A program made the position numbers and the translations under genes. Below the pieces are notes generated by a model that ran no database searches, was not told where the DNA came from, and saw nothing but the letters and a program-made list of their open reading frames with translations. Positions 44,410 through 53,176 of a stretch of DNA of 64,000 nucleotides are shown in pieces (the stretch's first letter is position 1; each line of letters begins with the position of its first letter). Origin of the DNA: Winogradskyella wichelsiae (GTDB taxonomy: Bacteria > Bacteroidota > Bacteroidia > Flavobacteriales > Flavobacteriaceae); contig NZ_JABFDJ010000005.1 in NCBI RefSeq assembly GCF_013403925.1, forward strand, positions 1-64,000, in the 5' to 3' direction.

Positions 44410-45105
44410 ATGACTTTAAACTGTGTAGTTGTTGATGATTCTGCGATTCAGCGTCTTTCTATAGTAAAGTTAATTGAGAATCACTCCTCACTTAACCTTA
44501 TTGCAGAATATAGCAGTGCGTTAGAAACAAAAAACGGTCTTAATACACATAAAGTAGATCTTATCTTTCTAGATATAGAGATGCCAGTATTAAACGGTTT
44601 TGAATTACTAGACGTACTTAACAACAAACCCCAAATTATTTTTGTTACAGGCAAAACGGAATATGCTTTTAAAGCATTTAATTACGATGCTACCGATTAC
44701 CTACAGAAACCAATTACTAAAGAGCGTTTTAATATTGCTGTAGAAAAAGCTATAGAACAACATAAATTAAAACTAGATTTTAACGAAACTGAAGGCGAGC
44801 ATATTTTTGTAAAAAGTAACCTTAAAAAACGTAAAGTATATATTAAGGATATTAAATGGATTGAAGCACTAGGTGACTACGTAAAAGTAGTAACAGAAGA
44901 AAACAGCTTAGTTGTATTATCTACAATGAAAGCTTTTGAAAGCGAATTACCTGATGGTAAGTTTTTAAGAATCCACAAATCTTATATTGTAAACTTAGAT
45001 AAAATCGACAGATTTAACAGTAAAAATGTTGAAGTTGGCGCTTATGAAATTCCACTAAGTCGTAATAAAAAAACACAATTAGTAGATGCTTTAAACAACA
45101 TGTAA
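44410..45105 (+). CDS. Orphan LytTR-family response regulator
   Basis: 231 residues. The receiver domain has DDSAIQRLS in the acidic-pocket position, the phospho-acceptor Asp in DLIFLDIEMPVLNGFELL (about 54), and YLQKPITKERF with the conserved Lys. The LytTR DNA-binding domain follows (FVKSNLKKRKVYIKDIKWIEALGDYVKVVTEENSLVVLS, KFLRIHKSYIVNLDKI). No histidine kinase lies next to it, unlike the regulator at 30822-31550, so its kinase is elsewhere. Targets unknown. Confidence 0.94.
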   Translation: MTLNCVVVDDSAIQRLSIVKLIENHSSLNLIAEYSSALETKNGLNTHKVDLIFLDIEMPVLNGFELLDVLNNKPQIIFVTGKTEYAFKAFNYDATDYLQKPITKERFNIAVEKAIEQHKLKLDFNETEGEHIFVKSNLKKRKVYIKDIKWIEALGDYVKVVTEENSLVVLSTMKAFESELPDGKFLRIHKSYIVNLDKIDRFNSKNVEVGAYEIPLSRNKKTQLVDALNNM

Positions 45106-45150
45106 CCCCAAATACATAAATATTTTAAAGTAATACATTATAATTTATTG

Positions 45151-45182
45151 AAAATCCTAAGCCTTACGCTTGGGATTTTTTA
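45151..45182. terminator. Terminator between the LytTR regulator and priA
   Basis: Stem AAATCCTAAGC/GCTTGGGATTT with one wobble pair, loop CTTAC, flanked by A- and T-runs. Likely bidirectional, serving priA too. Confidence 0.8.
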
Positions 45183-45192
45183 ATTTAATAGA

Positions 45193-47646
45193 TTAATAAT
45201 TATCTACGTTAATTACGACACGTACAGATCTAAAATCTTTAACAGCATTAAAGCTGTTATCAATCTTAATGATTGCTTCTTTAGTTTTAGCTAAGGATTG
45301 TTTTGAAGGTATTTTTACCAATATATTTTTGTGATACAAATTACGTATTCGAGAAACTGGTGGAAATTCTGGTCCCAAAACATTATTTTTAAATAATTGC
45401 TTTAAAGATTTAGCATACCAATCTGCAGCTAAATTTACACGGTTATAATCCCTATGTTTAAAAGTGATCTTAATTAATCTATAAATTGGTGGATACTTAA
45501 AGTCATAACGCTCATTCATTTGCTCTGCAAACATCTCTTTATAAGAATTTGTAGATACTTGCTGTAAAATATTATGATGCGGATTATAAGTCTGAATTAA
45601 CACTTTACCACGTAAATCCGTCCTCCCAGCCCTACCAGAAACTTGAGACATTAGTTGATAACTACGCTCATGCGCTCTAAAATCTGGAAAGTTAAGTAAA
45701 TTATCAGCATTCATTATTCCCACTAACTTAACATACCTAAAATCGAGTCCTTTGGTTAACATTTGTGTACCAACTAAAATATCAACCTGGCGTTGTTCAA
45801 AGCTATTTATAATCTTCTCAAAGCCATATTTACCGCGTGTGGTATCTAAATCCATACGCGCTACTTTTTTATCCGGAAACAATTCTTTTACCTCTGCCTC
45901 TATTTGTTCTGTACCAAAACCTTTAGTATCTAAAGTTGAATTACCACAACCTTGACAACTTTTTAGCATTACAGAATTATACCCACAATAATGACAACGT
46001 AATTGATCTCTGTATTGATGATAAGTTAAACTAACATCGCAATTAGGACACTGAGGTGATGTTCCGCAAGTGGTACATTCTATTATAGGCGAAAAGCCTC
46101 TTCTATTTTGAAATAATATAATCTGAAAACCTTGATCTAAAGTTTCCGTCATTTCCTCAATAAGTCGGTCACTAAAATGACCTTTCATTCTTTTACGTTT
46201 ATACTTATCAGCTAAATCTACAAGTTCAATATCTGGCATTAAAACGTTATTATAACGTGTGTTTAATTCTACCAAACCATATTTCCCTTGAGTGGCATTA
46301 AAATAAGTTTCTAAACTTGGTGTTGCAGACCCTAAAAGGGTTTTAGCTTTAAAGATATTTGCCAAAACAATTGCTGCGTCTCTAGCATGATAACGTGGCG
46401 CCGGATCAAATTGTTTAAAAGATTGCTCGTGCTCTTCATCTACAATAATTAATCCTAAGTTACGAAAGGGCAACAATAACGATGAACGCGCTCCGATTAC
46501 CACTTGGGCTTTTTCTGAGTTAGCCAACATATTTTGCCACACTTCTACCCTTTCATTTCCAGAGTATCTAGAGTGAAAAACCGCCACTTTTTCTCCAAAA
46601 TATTCTTGGAGTCGGTTTACCAGCTGGGTTGTTAACGCTATTTCAGGTAACAAATACAATACTTGTTTCCCTAATTCTAATTGCTTTTGAATAAGCTGAA
46701 CATATATTTCTGTTTTACCAGAAGATGTTACCCCATGCAATAATGCTACCGATTTTTCTTCAAATATTGCTTCAACTTCGTCGTATGCTACTTGCTGCTC
46801 TTTACTTAGTCGTTTAGTTGCCTCATCCCCTTCTCCATCGTATTGAACACGATCGATTTGAATATGATACTCTTCTAAAACATGCTTATCAATTAATGTT
46901 TTTACAATACTAGTAGATGCACCACTCCGTTCTGTTAAATCAGTGACTTTTATAGGCTGCTTTATGGAAGCTTCCATAGTAAATAAAGTTAAAACAACTT
47001 CTCTTTGCTTTGGAGCTCTACTTAATTCTTCTAATAATTCTTGAAGTTTTTCGGGAGATTTATGACTAGAATGTAACTTTACATAGCGCACTAATTTTGG
47101 CGTATATTTTTCGTAAATCTCTTCTTGTAGATTCACTACTCCCTTTTTTACTAAACTATTGATAATAGGGAGTACACTTTTTTTATCTAAAATAGAAATA
47201 ACGTCCTGAACCTTAAGCGATGACTGACGACTTAAAGCTTCATATATTAAGAACTCTTCGTCTTTTAAATCAGAATCTTGAATCGTTACATTTTCATTTT
47301 TAGAAATAACCGTTTCACTTTCTAACATAAAAGTGTTTGGCATTGAAGCTCGCATTACCTCTCCTAAACTACACATGTAATAACTAGAAATCCATTCCCA
47401 ATGTTTTAATTGGTATTCAGTTATTACAGGTGAGTCATCTAAAATTTGATGAATAGTTTTAGCATCGTAAGCTGTTGGTGGATTTTGATGAATGCTATAC
47501 ACCAAAGCAGTATAAATTTTACTTTTCCCAAAAGGGACCGCAACACGCATACCAATAGACAAAAACTTAGATTCGGCTTCTGTAATATGATATGTAAACG
47601 CCTTTTGAAGCGGTATTGGTAAAATGACGTCTATAAAATGTAGCAT
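45193..47646 (-). CDS. priA: Primosomal replication restart helicase PriA
   Basis: 817 residues. The N-terminal 3' DNA-binding domain begins FIDVILPIPLQKAFTYHI. The helicase core has Walker A ALLHGVTSSGKTEIY, DEEH in LGLIIVDEEHEQSFKQFDPAPRYHARD, and LLGSATPSLETYF. Zinc-binding cysteines occur in CTTCGTSPQCPNCDVSLTYH and RCHYCGY...CQGCG. The C-terminal helicase lobe has VGTQMLTKGLDF and QVSGRAGR. It restarts collapsed replication forks. Its start overlaps the DUF2147 stop by one base. Confidence 0.97.
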   Translation of the reverse strand: MLHFIDVILPIPLQKAFTYHITEAESKFLSIGMRVAVPFGKSKIYTALVYSIHQNPPTAYDAKTIHQILDDSPVITEYQLKHWEWISSYYMCSLGEVMRASMPNTFMLESETVISKNENVTIQDSDLKDEEFLIYEALSRQSSLKVQDVISILDKKSVLPIINSLVKKGVVNLQEEIYEKYTPKLVRYVKLHSSHKSPEKLQELLEELSRAPKQREVVLTLFTMEASIKQPIKVTDLTERSGASTSIVKTLIDKHVLEEYHIQIDRVQYDGEGDEATKRLSKEQQVAYDEVEAIFEEKSVALLHGVTSSGKTEIYVQLIQKQLELGKQVLYLLPEIALTTQLVNRLQEYFGEKVAVFHSRYSGNERVEVWQNMLANSEKAQVVIGARSSLLLPFRNLGLIIVDEEHEQSFKQFDPAPRYHARDAAIVLANIFKAKTLLGSATPSLETYFNATQGKYGLVELNTRYNNVLMPDIELVDLADKYKRKRMKGHFSDRLIEEMTETLDQGFQIILFQNRRGFSPIIECTTCGTSPQCPNCDVSLTYHQYRDQLRCHYCGYNSVMLKSCQGCGNSTLDTKGFGTEQIEAEVKELFPDKKVARMDLDTTRGKYGFEKIINSFEQRQVDILVGTQMLTKGLDFRYVKLVGIMNADNLLNFPDFRAHERSYQLMSQVSGRAGRTDLRGKVLIQTYNPHHNILQQVSTNSYKEMFAEQMNERYDFKYPPIYRLIKITFKHRDYNRVNLAADWYAKSLKQLFKNNVLGPEFPPVSRIRNLYHKNILVKIPSKQSLAKTKEAIIKIDNSFNAVKDFRSVRVVINVDNY

Positions 47647-48071
47647 TATTTAACGCGTTTCCAATATTGTGTTCTGTAGAAAAATGCTAAATACCCTCTT
47701 ACTTGAAGTGTATCTTTATCTTCTTCTAATTTTAATCTACATCTAAAAACTTTACCATCTTCTGGATTTAAAATAGTTCCACCATCATATACATCATCGT
47801 TTTTAGTTAAACCTTCTATAAACAACAACCCTACTAATCGTTGATCTTTTTGCTTCCCACTACAATCTATACACTTAGCAAATTCTTTATCAGGATTAAA
47901 CACTGAAATAATTTTGCCATATATTTTTCCATCTTTTTCATAAATCTCAACTAAAGATTTGGCTTCACCAGTATTGTCGTCTATAGTTTTCCATTTCCCA
48001 AGGATTCCTTGACTAGAAAGGTTAAACGAGACCATTAATAAAATAAATAAGATAAACGTGTTCTTAATCAT
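47646..48071 (-). CDS. DUF2147 family secreted protein
   Basis: 141 residues. A signal peptide of about 21 residues ends in SSQ. The GILGKWKTIDDNTGEAKSLVEIYEKDGKIYGKIISV start and the CIDCSGKQKDQRLVGLLFIEGL, GGTILNPEDGKVFRCRLKLEEDKDTLQVRGYL segments match DUF2147, a small beta-barrel (lipocalin-like) periplasmic domain. The Cys pair CIDC could form a disulfide. Function unknown. It overlaps priA by one base (TAATG), giving translational coupling with an unrelated gene. Confidence 0.9.
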   Translation of the reverse strand: MIKNTFILFILLMVSFNLSSQGILGKWKTIDDNTGEAKSLVEIYEKDGKIYGKIISVFNPDKEFAKCIDCSGKQKDQRLVGLLFIEGLTKNDDVYDGGTILNPEDGKVFRCRLKLEEDKDTLQVRGYLAFFYRTQYWKRVK

Positions 48072-48278
48072 AACTGTTGTTTTTATAGAGTTTATTATTC
48101 AAATGTAATTGGTTTAATTAAATAACCATAATTAAAGCGTATCAAACGTATTACTAAATCCGCTTATGAGTAGCGTAATGCAATATCAGAATAACCTTAT
48201 AGATTTAGCAACAATGCCCTCAATAATAATGACTATTGCCTTAATTAGATTATCTATTTTAATTGAGTAGACACCATT

Positions 48279-49250
48279 TTACAGATGGTCTATAATTTCT
48301 TTTCTAGCTTTGGGATGCTTTCTTAAAAATTGTAGTGAAGCATTTAGCTCATAACCTAAAAGTAAAATATTAGAATTTAGCCATAGGTATAATAATAAAA
48401 TTAATAATGCTCCAATAGAACCATAAAGCTCATTGTATTGAGAAAAATTTTCAATATAAATACCGAACAAAAATGAGGTTAGCATTATCAATAACGTAGT
48501 AAGCAACGCCCCAACAGAAAAGAACTTAGACGCTTTTCCTTCTTTTGTTCCGAAATAATATAATGTAGCTGTCGCCATATAAGTCATAATTACAAAGAAT
48601 AAATATTTTGCAAAAATAACCCAACCTAATCCTCCATCACCTTCCGTCATTAAATGACCGCTAAACCCTTCGTATAAAGGCTGAATAATGTAAATCTGAA
48701 AATACCCAAACACAGCTACCGTTAAGAATAATAAGAAAGCAAGAATTAGAGCTACACCAAGAGCAAACATATATTGCTTAAAAATATTACGAGATAATTG
48801 CTTGTGGTAAGAGGTTTCGAAGCCTGAAAAAACAGCATTAACACCATTAGCCATTAAAAACATGGAAAGTAAAAAAACAGACGAAATTAACCCTCCACTA
48901 GTATTACTACTCATATCTTCAAAAATTCTATCTATTAGAAATTCTGAAGTTTGAGGTGGCAAAATTGAATTTAGAAAGTCTAAAAAATCGACTCTAAAAC
49001 CATCTATAGGTATATAAGGAAGGACAATAATTACAAATAGTAAAAAAGGAAAAATAGCTGTAAAAAAACTAAATGCAATTGCACTTGCTCTTGTGGTGAG
49101 TGCACCATTAACTATACCCATGATGTAAAGCTCTAATAAGTCGTAGACCGAAAGCCCTTCAAAACCTGGTAATTTAATTTGCTTAAAAAAACGTACAATT
49201 ATCTTTACTACCGGAATTTTATTTAATTTATCTTCTATAGGTTTAGTCAT
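48279..49250 (-). CDS. YihY/virulence factor BrkB family membrane protein
   Basis: 323 residues with six predicted membrane helices. TTRASAIAFSFFTAIFPFLLFVIIVLPYIP and the ending LYGSIGALLILLLYLWLNSNILLLGYELNASL match the YihY/BrkB family. Once called ribonuclease BN, the family is now considered an inner-membrane protein of unknown or transport function. It is 22 bp downstream of nadC and in the same direction, so it is likely co-transcribed. Confidence 0.93.
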   Translation of the reverse strand: MTKPIEDKLNKIPVVKIIVRFFKQIKLPGFEGLSVYDLLELYIMGIVNGALTTRASAIAFSFFTAIFPFLLFVIIVLPYIPIDGFRVDFLDFLNSILPPQTSEFLIDRIFEDMSSNTSGGLISSVFLLSMFLMANGVNAVFSGFETSYHKQLSRNIFKQYMFALGVALILAFLLFLTVAVFGYFQIYIIQPLYEGFSGHLMTEGDGGLGWVIFAKYLFFVIMTYMATATLYYFGTKEGKASKFFSVGALLTTLLIMLTSFLFGIYIENFSQYNELYGSIGALLILLLYLWLNSNILLLGYELNASLQFLRKHPKARKEIIDHL

Positions 49251-49272
49251 TCCTTTATTTAGAAAGTTTGAA

Positions 49273-50130
49273 TTATACTGCTTTTAAGCTAAGATCCATA
49301 TTATAAACAGAATGCGTTAAAGCACCTGATGAAATATAATTTACACCACATTCTGCATATTTTCTTAGTGTGTTTTCATTAATTCCACCTGAAGACTCCG
49401 TTAAACACTGATCGCCTATAAGCTTTACAGCTTTTCGAGTATCATCATAGTTAAAGTTATCGATTAAGATTCTGTAAACACCGCCACAATCTAAAATTTC
49501 TTTAATCTCCACGAGGTTCCTAGCTTCAACAATAATTTTTAAATTTCTATCAGTCTCTTTCAAGTATTCTTTTGTTAGATTGATGGCCTTAGATACTCCA
49601 CCTGCAAAATCGATATGGTTATCTTTTAACATAATCATATCATACAATGCAAATCTATGATTTTCACCACCACCAATTTTTACAGCCCATTTTTCTAAAG
49701 CTCTAATACCTGGTGTTGTTTTACGTGTATCTAAAATTTTAGTTCCTGTTCCTTCTAACAAATCCACAAACTGCCTTGTTTTAGTTGCAATAGCACTCAT
49801 ACGTTGCATAGCGTTTAAAACTAAACGTTCTGCTTTTAAAATAGACTGAGAAGCTCCTTCAACATAAAAGACAATATCTCCATGCTTTACTTTAGCGCCA
49901 TCTTCAATTAAGGTTTCAATCTTCATCTCAGAATCGACATGCGCAAAAACTTGTTTAGCAAATTCTACTCCTGCAATAATACCATTATCTTTCACCAACA
50001 ACTTTGCTCTTCCTTGAGCTGAGGCCGGGATACATGCTAACGAGCTGTGGTCACCATCACCAACATCTTCCCTGATAGCATTAGAGATTATTAATTCTAT
50101 TTCTTTATCAAATTGTGCTTTTGAAATCAT
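49273..50130 (-). CDS. nadC: Nicotinate-nucleotide pyrophosphorylase (quinolinate phosphoribosyltransferase)
   Basis: 285 residues. NadC converts quinolinate and PRPP to nicotinate mononucleotide with loss of CO2, completing the de novo route begun by nadAB at 1.7-4.3 kb. Motifs are REDVGDGDHSSLACIP near the N-terminus, ERLVLNAMQRMSAIATKTRQFV, GTGTKILDTRKTTPGIRALEKWAVKIGGGENHRFALYDMIMLKDNHI (about 108-155), VEARN, ILIDNF and SSGGINENTLRKYAECGVNYISSGALTHS. Length and motifs are fully normal. Confidence 0.97.
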   Translation of the reverse strand: MISKAQFDKEIELIISNAIREDVGDGDHSSLACIPASAQGRAKLLVKDNGIIAGVEFAKQVFAHVDSEMKIETLIEDGAKVKHGDIVFYVEGASQSILKAERLVLNAMQRMSAIATKTRQFVDLLEGTGTKILDTRKTTPGIRALEKWAVKIGGGENHRFALYDMIMLKDNHIDFAGGVSKAINLTKEYLKETDRNLKIIVEARNLVEIKEILDCGGVYRILIDNFNYDDTRKAVKLIGDQCLTESSGGINENTLRKYAECGVNYISSGALTHSVYNMDLSLKAV

Positions 50131-50303
50131 CGGAATACTTATTTGCTGTAAAAATAGGAATTGAAATCTAAAAATTTAAATAAATCTATTGCCAGTTGAA
50201 GTGAATTTGTAAGTAAAACGAATAAATTTGTATCGAGAAGGACTTAAACACGATTTTTCAATATAATTACAAAAAAAACAGAATCATTCGAAGCGATTAA
50301 AAC

Positions 50304-50777
50304 ATGAATATAAAACTTATTGCTATAGGTAAAACAGACAATAAAAACCTCCAAGCCCTAATTGCCGACTACTCTAAACGCTTAGGTTTCTATATTAAAT
50401 TTGATTTAGAGATTATTCCAGATTTAAAAAAAGTTAAAAACTTATCTGAAGCGCAGCAAAAAGACAAAGAAGGTGAACTCATTTTGAGCAAAATACAAAG
50501 TTCTGATATTTTAATACTCTTAGATGAAAATGGTAAACAATTAGATTCAGTTGGATTTTCTAGCTATTTACAAAAACACATGAACTCTGGGATTAAAACT
50601 CTAATATTTGTAATTGGAGGGCCTTACGGATTTTCAGACGCCGTTTACGGTAGAGCTAATGGTAAGTTAGGATTGTCTAAAATGACATTTTCGCACCAAA
50701 TGGTACGTTTGTTCTTCATAGAACAATTGTACAGAGGGTTTACAATTCTTAGAAATGAACCCTATCACCATCGCTAA
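50304..50777 (+). CDS. rlmH: 23S rRNA (pseudouridine1915-N3)-methyltransferase RlmH
   Basis: 157 residues, SPOUT fold with a trefoil knot. It begins MNIKLIAIGKTDNKNLQALIADYSKRLGFYIKFDLEIIPDLK. It contains LILLDENGKQLDSVGFSSYL, IFVIGGPYGFSDAVYGRANGKLGLSKMTFSHQMVRLFFIEQLYRGFTILRNEPYHHR, a near-invariant family C-terminus. It methylates helix 69 of 23S rRNA in assembled ribosomes. It converges with hpf. Confidence 0.97.
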   Translation: MNIKLIAIGKTDNKNLQALIADYSKRLGFYIKFDLEIIPDLKKVKNLSEAQQKDKEGELILSKIQSSDILILLDENGKQLDSVGFSSYLQKHMNSGIKTLIFVIGGPYGFSDAVYGRANGKLGLSKMTFSHQMVRLFFIEQLYRGFTILRNEPYHHR

Positions 50778-50816
50778 AAAATATAAACCCTCTGATATTA
50801 AACATCAAAAAAAACG

Positions 50817-51116
50817 TTAATGCGTTTTAAACACTTCTTTTCTCTTTTTAAGTTGTCTTGTTAAGTCATTAATTGTTTCTGTCATCGCCATTTCATAATT
50901 TTTTTCATTAGAAGTTGCAAAAATACGTGGACCAGGTAAGCTTAATTCTATATTACAAATTTTACCAGCTTCATGATCTTTTTCATCTTGTTTAAAATAA
51001 ACCTGAGCTGAAATTAAAAACTCAAACTTATTTGCCAATTTTTCTAATTTCTCAATGGTTAATTCTGAAAGCGTATCACTTGTATCTATATTTACATATT
51101 GAAAATTTACTGTCAT
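50817..51116 (-). CDS. hpf: Short ribosome hibernation promoting factor (HPF/RaiA family)
   Basis: 99 residues, single S30AE domain. It has VNFQYVNIDTSDTLSELTIEKLEKLANKF, QVYFKQDEKDHEAGKICNIELSLPGPRIFATSNEKNYEMAMTETINDLTRQLKKRKEVF. Lacking the C-terminal dimerisation domain of long HPF, it belongs to the short HPF/RaiA type, which silences ribosomes in stationary phase. It lies opposite rlmH, an rRNA-modification gene. Confidence 0.93.
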   Translation of the reverse strand: MTVNFQYVNIDTSDTLSELTIEKLEKLANKFEFLISAQVYFKQDEKDHEAGKICNIELSLPGPRIFATSNEKNYEMAMTETINDLTRQLKKRKEVFKTH

Positions 51117-51245
51117 AATCTATCGCATTTTAATGAATAATTCTTTTGTCTAAGATACAAATATTAAGGATTTCTATTGCTGATAAATATCATAAATAAT
51201 TGGTAAAAAATCAGTGATGATCAATTTAGACAAGAATCAATAGAA

Positions 51246-52211
51246 TTATAATTGCTTTTTCCGAACACCAAATTTATAACCAATAGCTAGTTTTGCCTTG
51301 GTGAGATTTAAAAGGTAGTTATTCCCATAATCAAGACTTGTACTATTAAGATCATTATTATAAGTTAAACTCACATAATACCTATCAAAGTTATAATTTA
51401 CACCAATAAGAAAATCTAATTTATATAGCATGGGATTAGAAGGATGATAACTACCTCCATCAATAGTCACCTTTTTAGCAGCAAAGCCAATTCCTGGCAT
51501 AAAATTAACGGTAGCTGTTATATCATAAGGTAATTTAAAATACGAAATTAAGCCAGCCATCGCACCAAAAGATAAACTTTGATATCTTCTAACATTTCCT
51601 TGTTCATTAAAATAAAGACTTGTAGTTTCAGATAATAAGCTAGAGTCTGATGAGAAATAATCGAAACTACCAAATAGACCTACACCTCCAGTTATAAATA
51701 TATTTTTATGATTTTCTTCTGATAGACCCGCTTTTAATAGCGAATAAGAAAATTCAATAGCATCAAAAGTGCGCAAATAATTAACACCAACACTTACCGA
51801 CCTAACGTCTCCTCTAAACACTTTAGGCTCTCCAAAATTATTCTTAGCATTAAACCCCTTATAAACCTGAGTGTAAAGTTTTACATAATTTTGGTTTTTT
51901 AAAATCGTGGAGCCTTGTAAATCAAACCGACTGGTCTTATCCTTATTTGGGTTTTTAATATTAATCGCTAAATCAATTATAATTTTCTTATTAGCAAAGC
52001 CAAGTCCTAAACCATATCTATTATTGGGTACAAATTTGGCTTTAGAATCTCCATCCCTAATACTAAATTTATTCACCTTAAAATTAGTGAATAGCCTAAT
52101 AGAATAATTATCGAGATCTCTATCAACAAATAAAGAATCTAAATCGTTAAAATCTTGCGCGCTTAGCGATAAATTAAATACGAAAAAAACGAAAATCAGA
52201 AAAGGTCTCAT
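51246..52211 (-). CDS. Putative outer-membrane beta-barrel protein
   Basis: 321 residues from the ATG at 52211, chosen because MRPFLIFVFFVFNLSLSAQ is a proper signal peptide; the in-frame ATG at 52250 would place 13 residues before it. The mature part has alternating strands such as NRYGLGLGFANKKIIIDLAINI, VSVGVNYLRTFDAIEFSYSLL and FLIGVNYNFDRYYVSLTYNNDL, ending in AKLAIGYKFGVRKKQL. This is a barrel of roughly 12-14 strands without a firmly recognised family. It is divergent from rdgB. Confidence 0.75.
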   Translation of the reverse strand: MRPFLIFVFFVFNLSLSAQDFNDLDSLFVDRDLDNYSIRLFTNFKVNKFSIRDGDSKAKFVPNNRYGLGLGFANKKIIIDLAINIKNPNKDKTSRFDLQGSTILKNQNYVKLYTQVYKGFNAKNNFGEPKVFRGDVRSVSVGVNYLRTFDAIEFSYSLLKAGLSEENHKNIFITGGVGLFGSFDYFSSDSSLLSETTSLYFNEQGNVRRYQSLSFGAMAGLISYFKLPYDITATVNFMPGIGFAAKKVTIDGGSYHPSNPMLYKLDFLIGVNYNFDRYYVSLTYNNDLNSTSLDYGNNYLLNLTKAKLAIGYKFGVRKKQL

Positions 52212-52311
52212 TTTTTGAGTCGCCCCCTTAAAAAAATATTGTTTTGACAAATGATACTAAAATTAGATTCCTATTTTTACAAAAGCTAAATTACATTAAA
52301 TAAGACATCTT

Positions 52312-52905
52312 ATGCAACTTGTATTCGCAACTAATAACTTAAACAAACTTAAAGAAGTCCAAGCCATTATGCCGCAACACATTAAACTAATTAGTTTAAA
52401 AGATATTGCTTGCAATGAGGACATTCCTGAAACCCAACCGACCATAGAAGGAAATGCGATTCAAAAAGCCGAATACTTAAAGAAACATTATAACTACGAT
52501 TGCTTTGCTGATGATACAGGCTTAGAAGTTGAAGCTCTAAAGGGTGAACCAGGCGTATTTTCTGCACGTTATGCAGGGCCACAACGCAACTCAGAAGACA
52601 ATACTAATAAATTACTCACTGAACTAAGTGATAAACCAAATAGGACTGCTCAATTTAAAACCGTGATCGCTTTACATCTTAACGGTGAACTACATACATT
52701 TACAGGAATTTGTAAAGGTGAAATTACAGTTACCCAACATGGTAAAGGAGGGTTTGGTTACGATCCTGTATTTAAAGCTGACGGTTATGATAAAACATTT
52801 GCTGAAATTTCTCTAGAAGAAAAAAATAAAATAGGACATCGCGGAAAAGCTGTAGCAAAATTGATTAGATTTCTAAAAGAAAAGCAAGCCCGTTCAAACC
52901 TTTAA
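52312..52905 (+). CDS. rdgB: Non-canonical purine NTP pyrophosphatase (RdgB/HAM1)
   Basis: 197 residues. It begins MQLVFATNNLNKLKEVQAIMP (the TxNxxK motif of the HAM1 family). FADDTGLEVEALKGEPGVFSARYAG (about 67-91) has the catalytic Asp pair, and GKGGFGYDPVFKADGYDKTFAEISLEEKNKIGHRGKAVAKL closes the active site. It hydrolyses dITP and XTP to monophosphates, keeping inosine and xanthosine out of nucleic acid. Confidence 0.97.
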   Translation: MQLVFATNNLNKLKEVQAIMPQHIKLISLKDIACNEDIPETQPTIEGNAIQKAEYLKKHYNYDCFADDTGLEVEALKGEPGVFSARYAGPQRNSEDNTNKLLTELSDKPNRTAQFKTVIALHLNGELHTFTGICKGEITVTQHGKGGFGYDPVFKADGYDKTFAEISLEEKNKIGHRGKAVAKLIRFLKEKQARSNL

Positions 52906-53006
52906 AGCAACCTGCAACACTCTATAAATAAACACCTAAACACACTTTAACTTACCTTACACTATATCGCTATATTTATAAAAAACATTTAATTAGCTAT
53001 AATAAA

Positions 53007-53036
53007 TTGATAATCTAAATAATTATTGTACCTTTG
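53007..53036 (+). promoter_or_regulatory. Promoter of the DEAD-box helicase gene
   Basis: TTG at 53007-53009, exactly 19 bp, then TACCTTTG at 53029-53036. This is a full match to the Bacteroidota promoter consensus. Transcription would start near 53043, giving a leader of about 130 nt. Confidence 0.85.
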
Positions 53037-53042
53037 CACCTT

Positions 53043-53176
53043 GCAAAAAATTCAGGATATGAATTTTTAAATTCCTCAGCGTGAGGATGTGTTACCTAGA
53101 AGTTTAAGTGTTTAGTATGTCGATTCGCTTCTCTTGTAACACCAAAAGAACATAATCGAATACATAAAACTCAAAA
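53043..53176 (+). promoter_or_regulatory. Structured 5' leader of the DEAD-box helicase mRNA
   Basis: Three successive pairings are visible: GAATTT-TT-AAATTC (53061-53074); TCCTCA-GCG-TGAGGA (53073-53087), which competes with the first for two bases; and a long stem in which GTGTTAC (53089-53095) pairs with GTAACAC (53136-53142) and, inside it, AGAAG (53098-53102) with CTTCT (53128-53132). No known Rfam class is recognised. A cold- or self-regulated leader is plausible for an RNA helicase. Confidence 0.5.
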
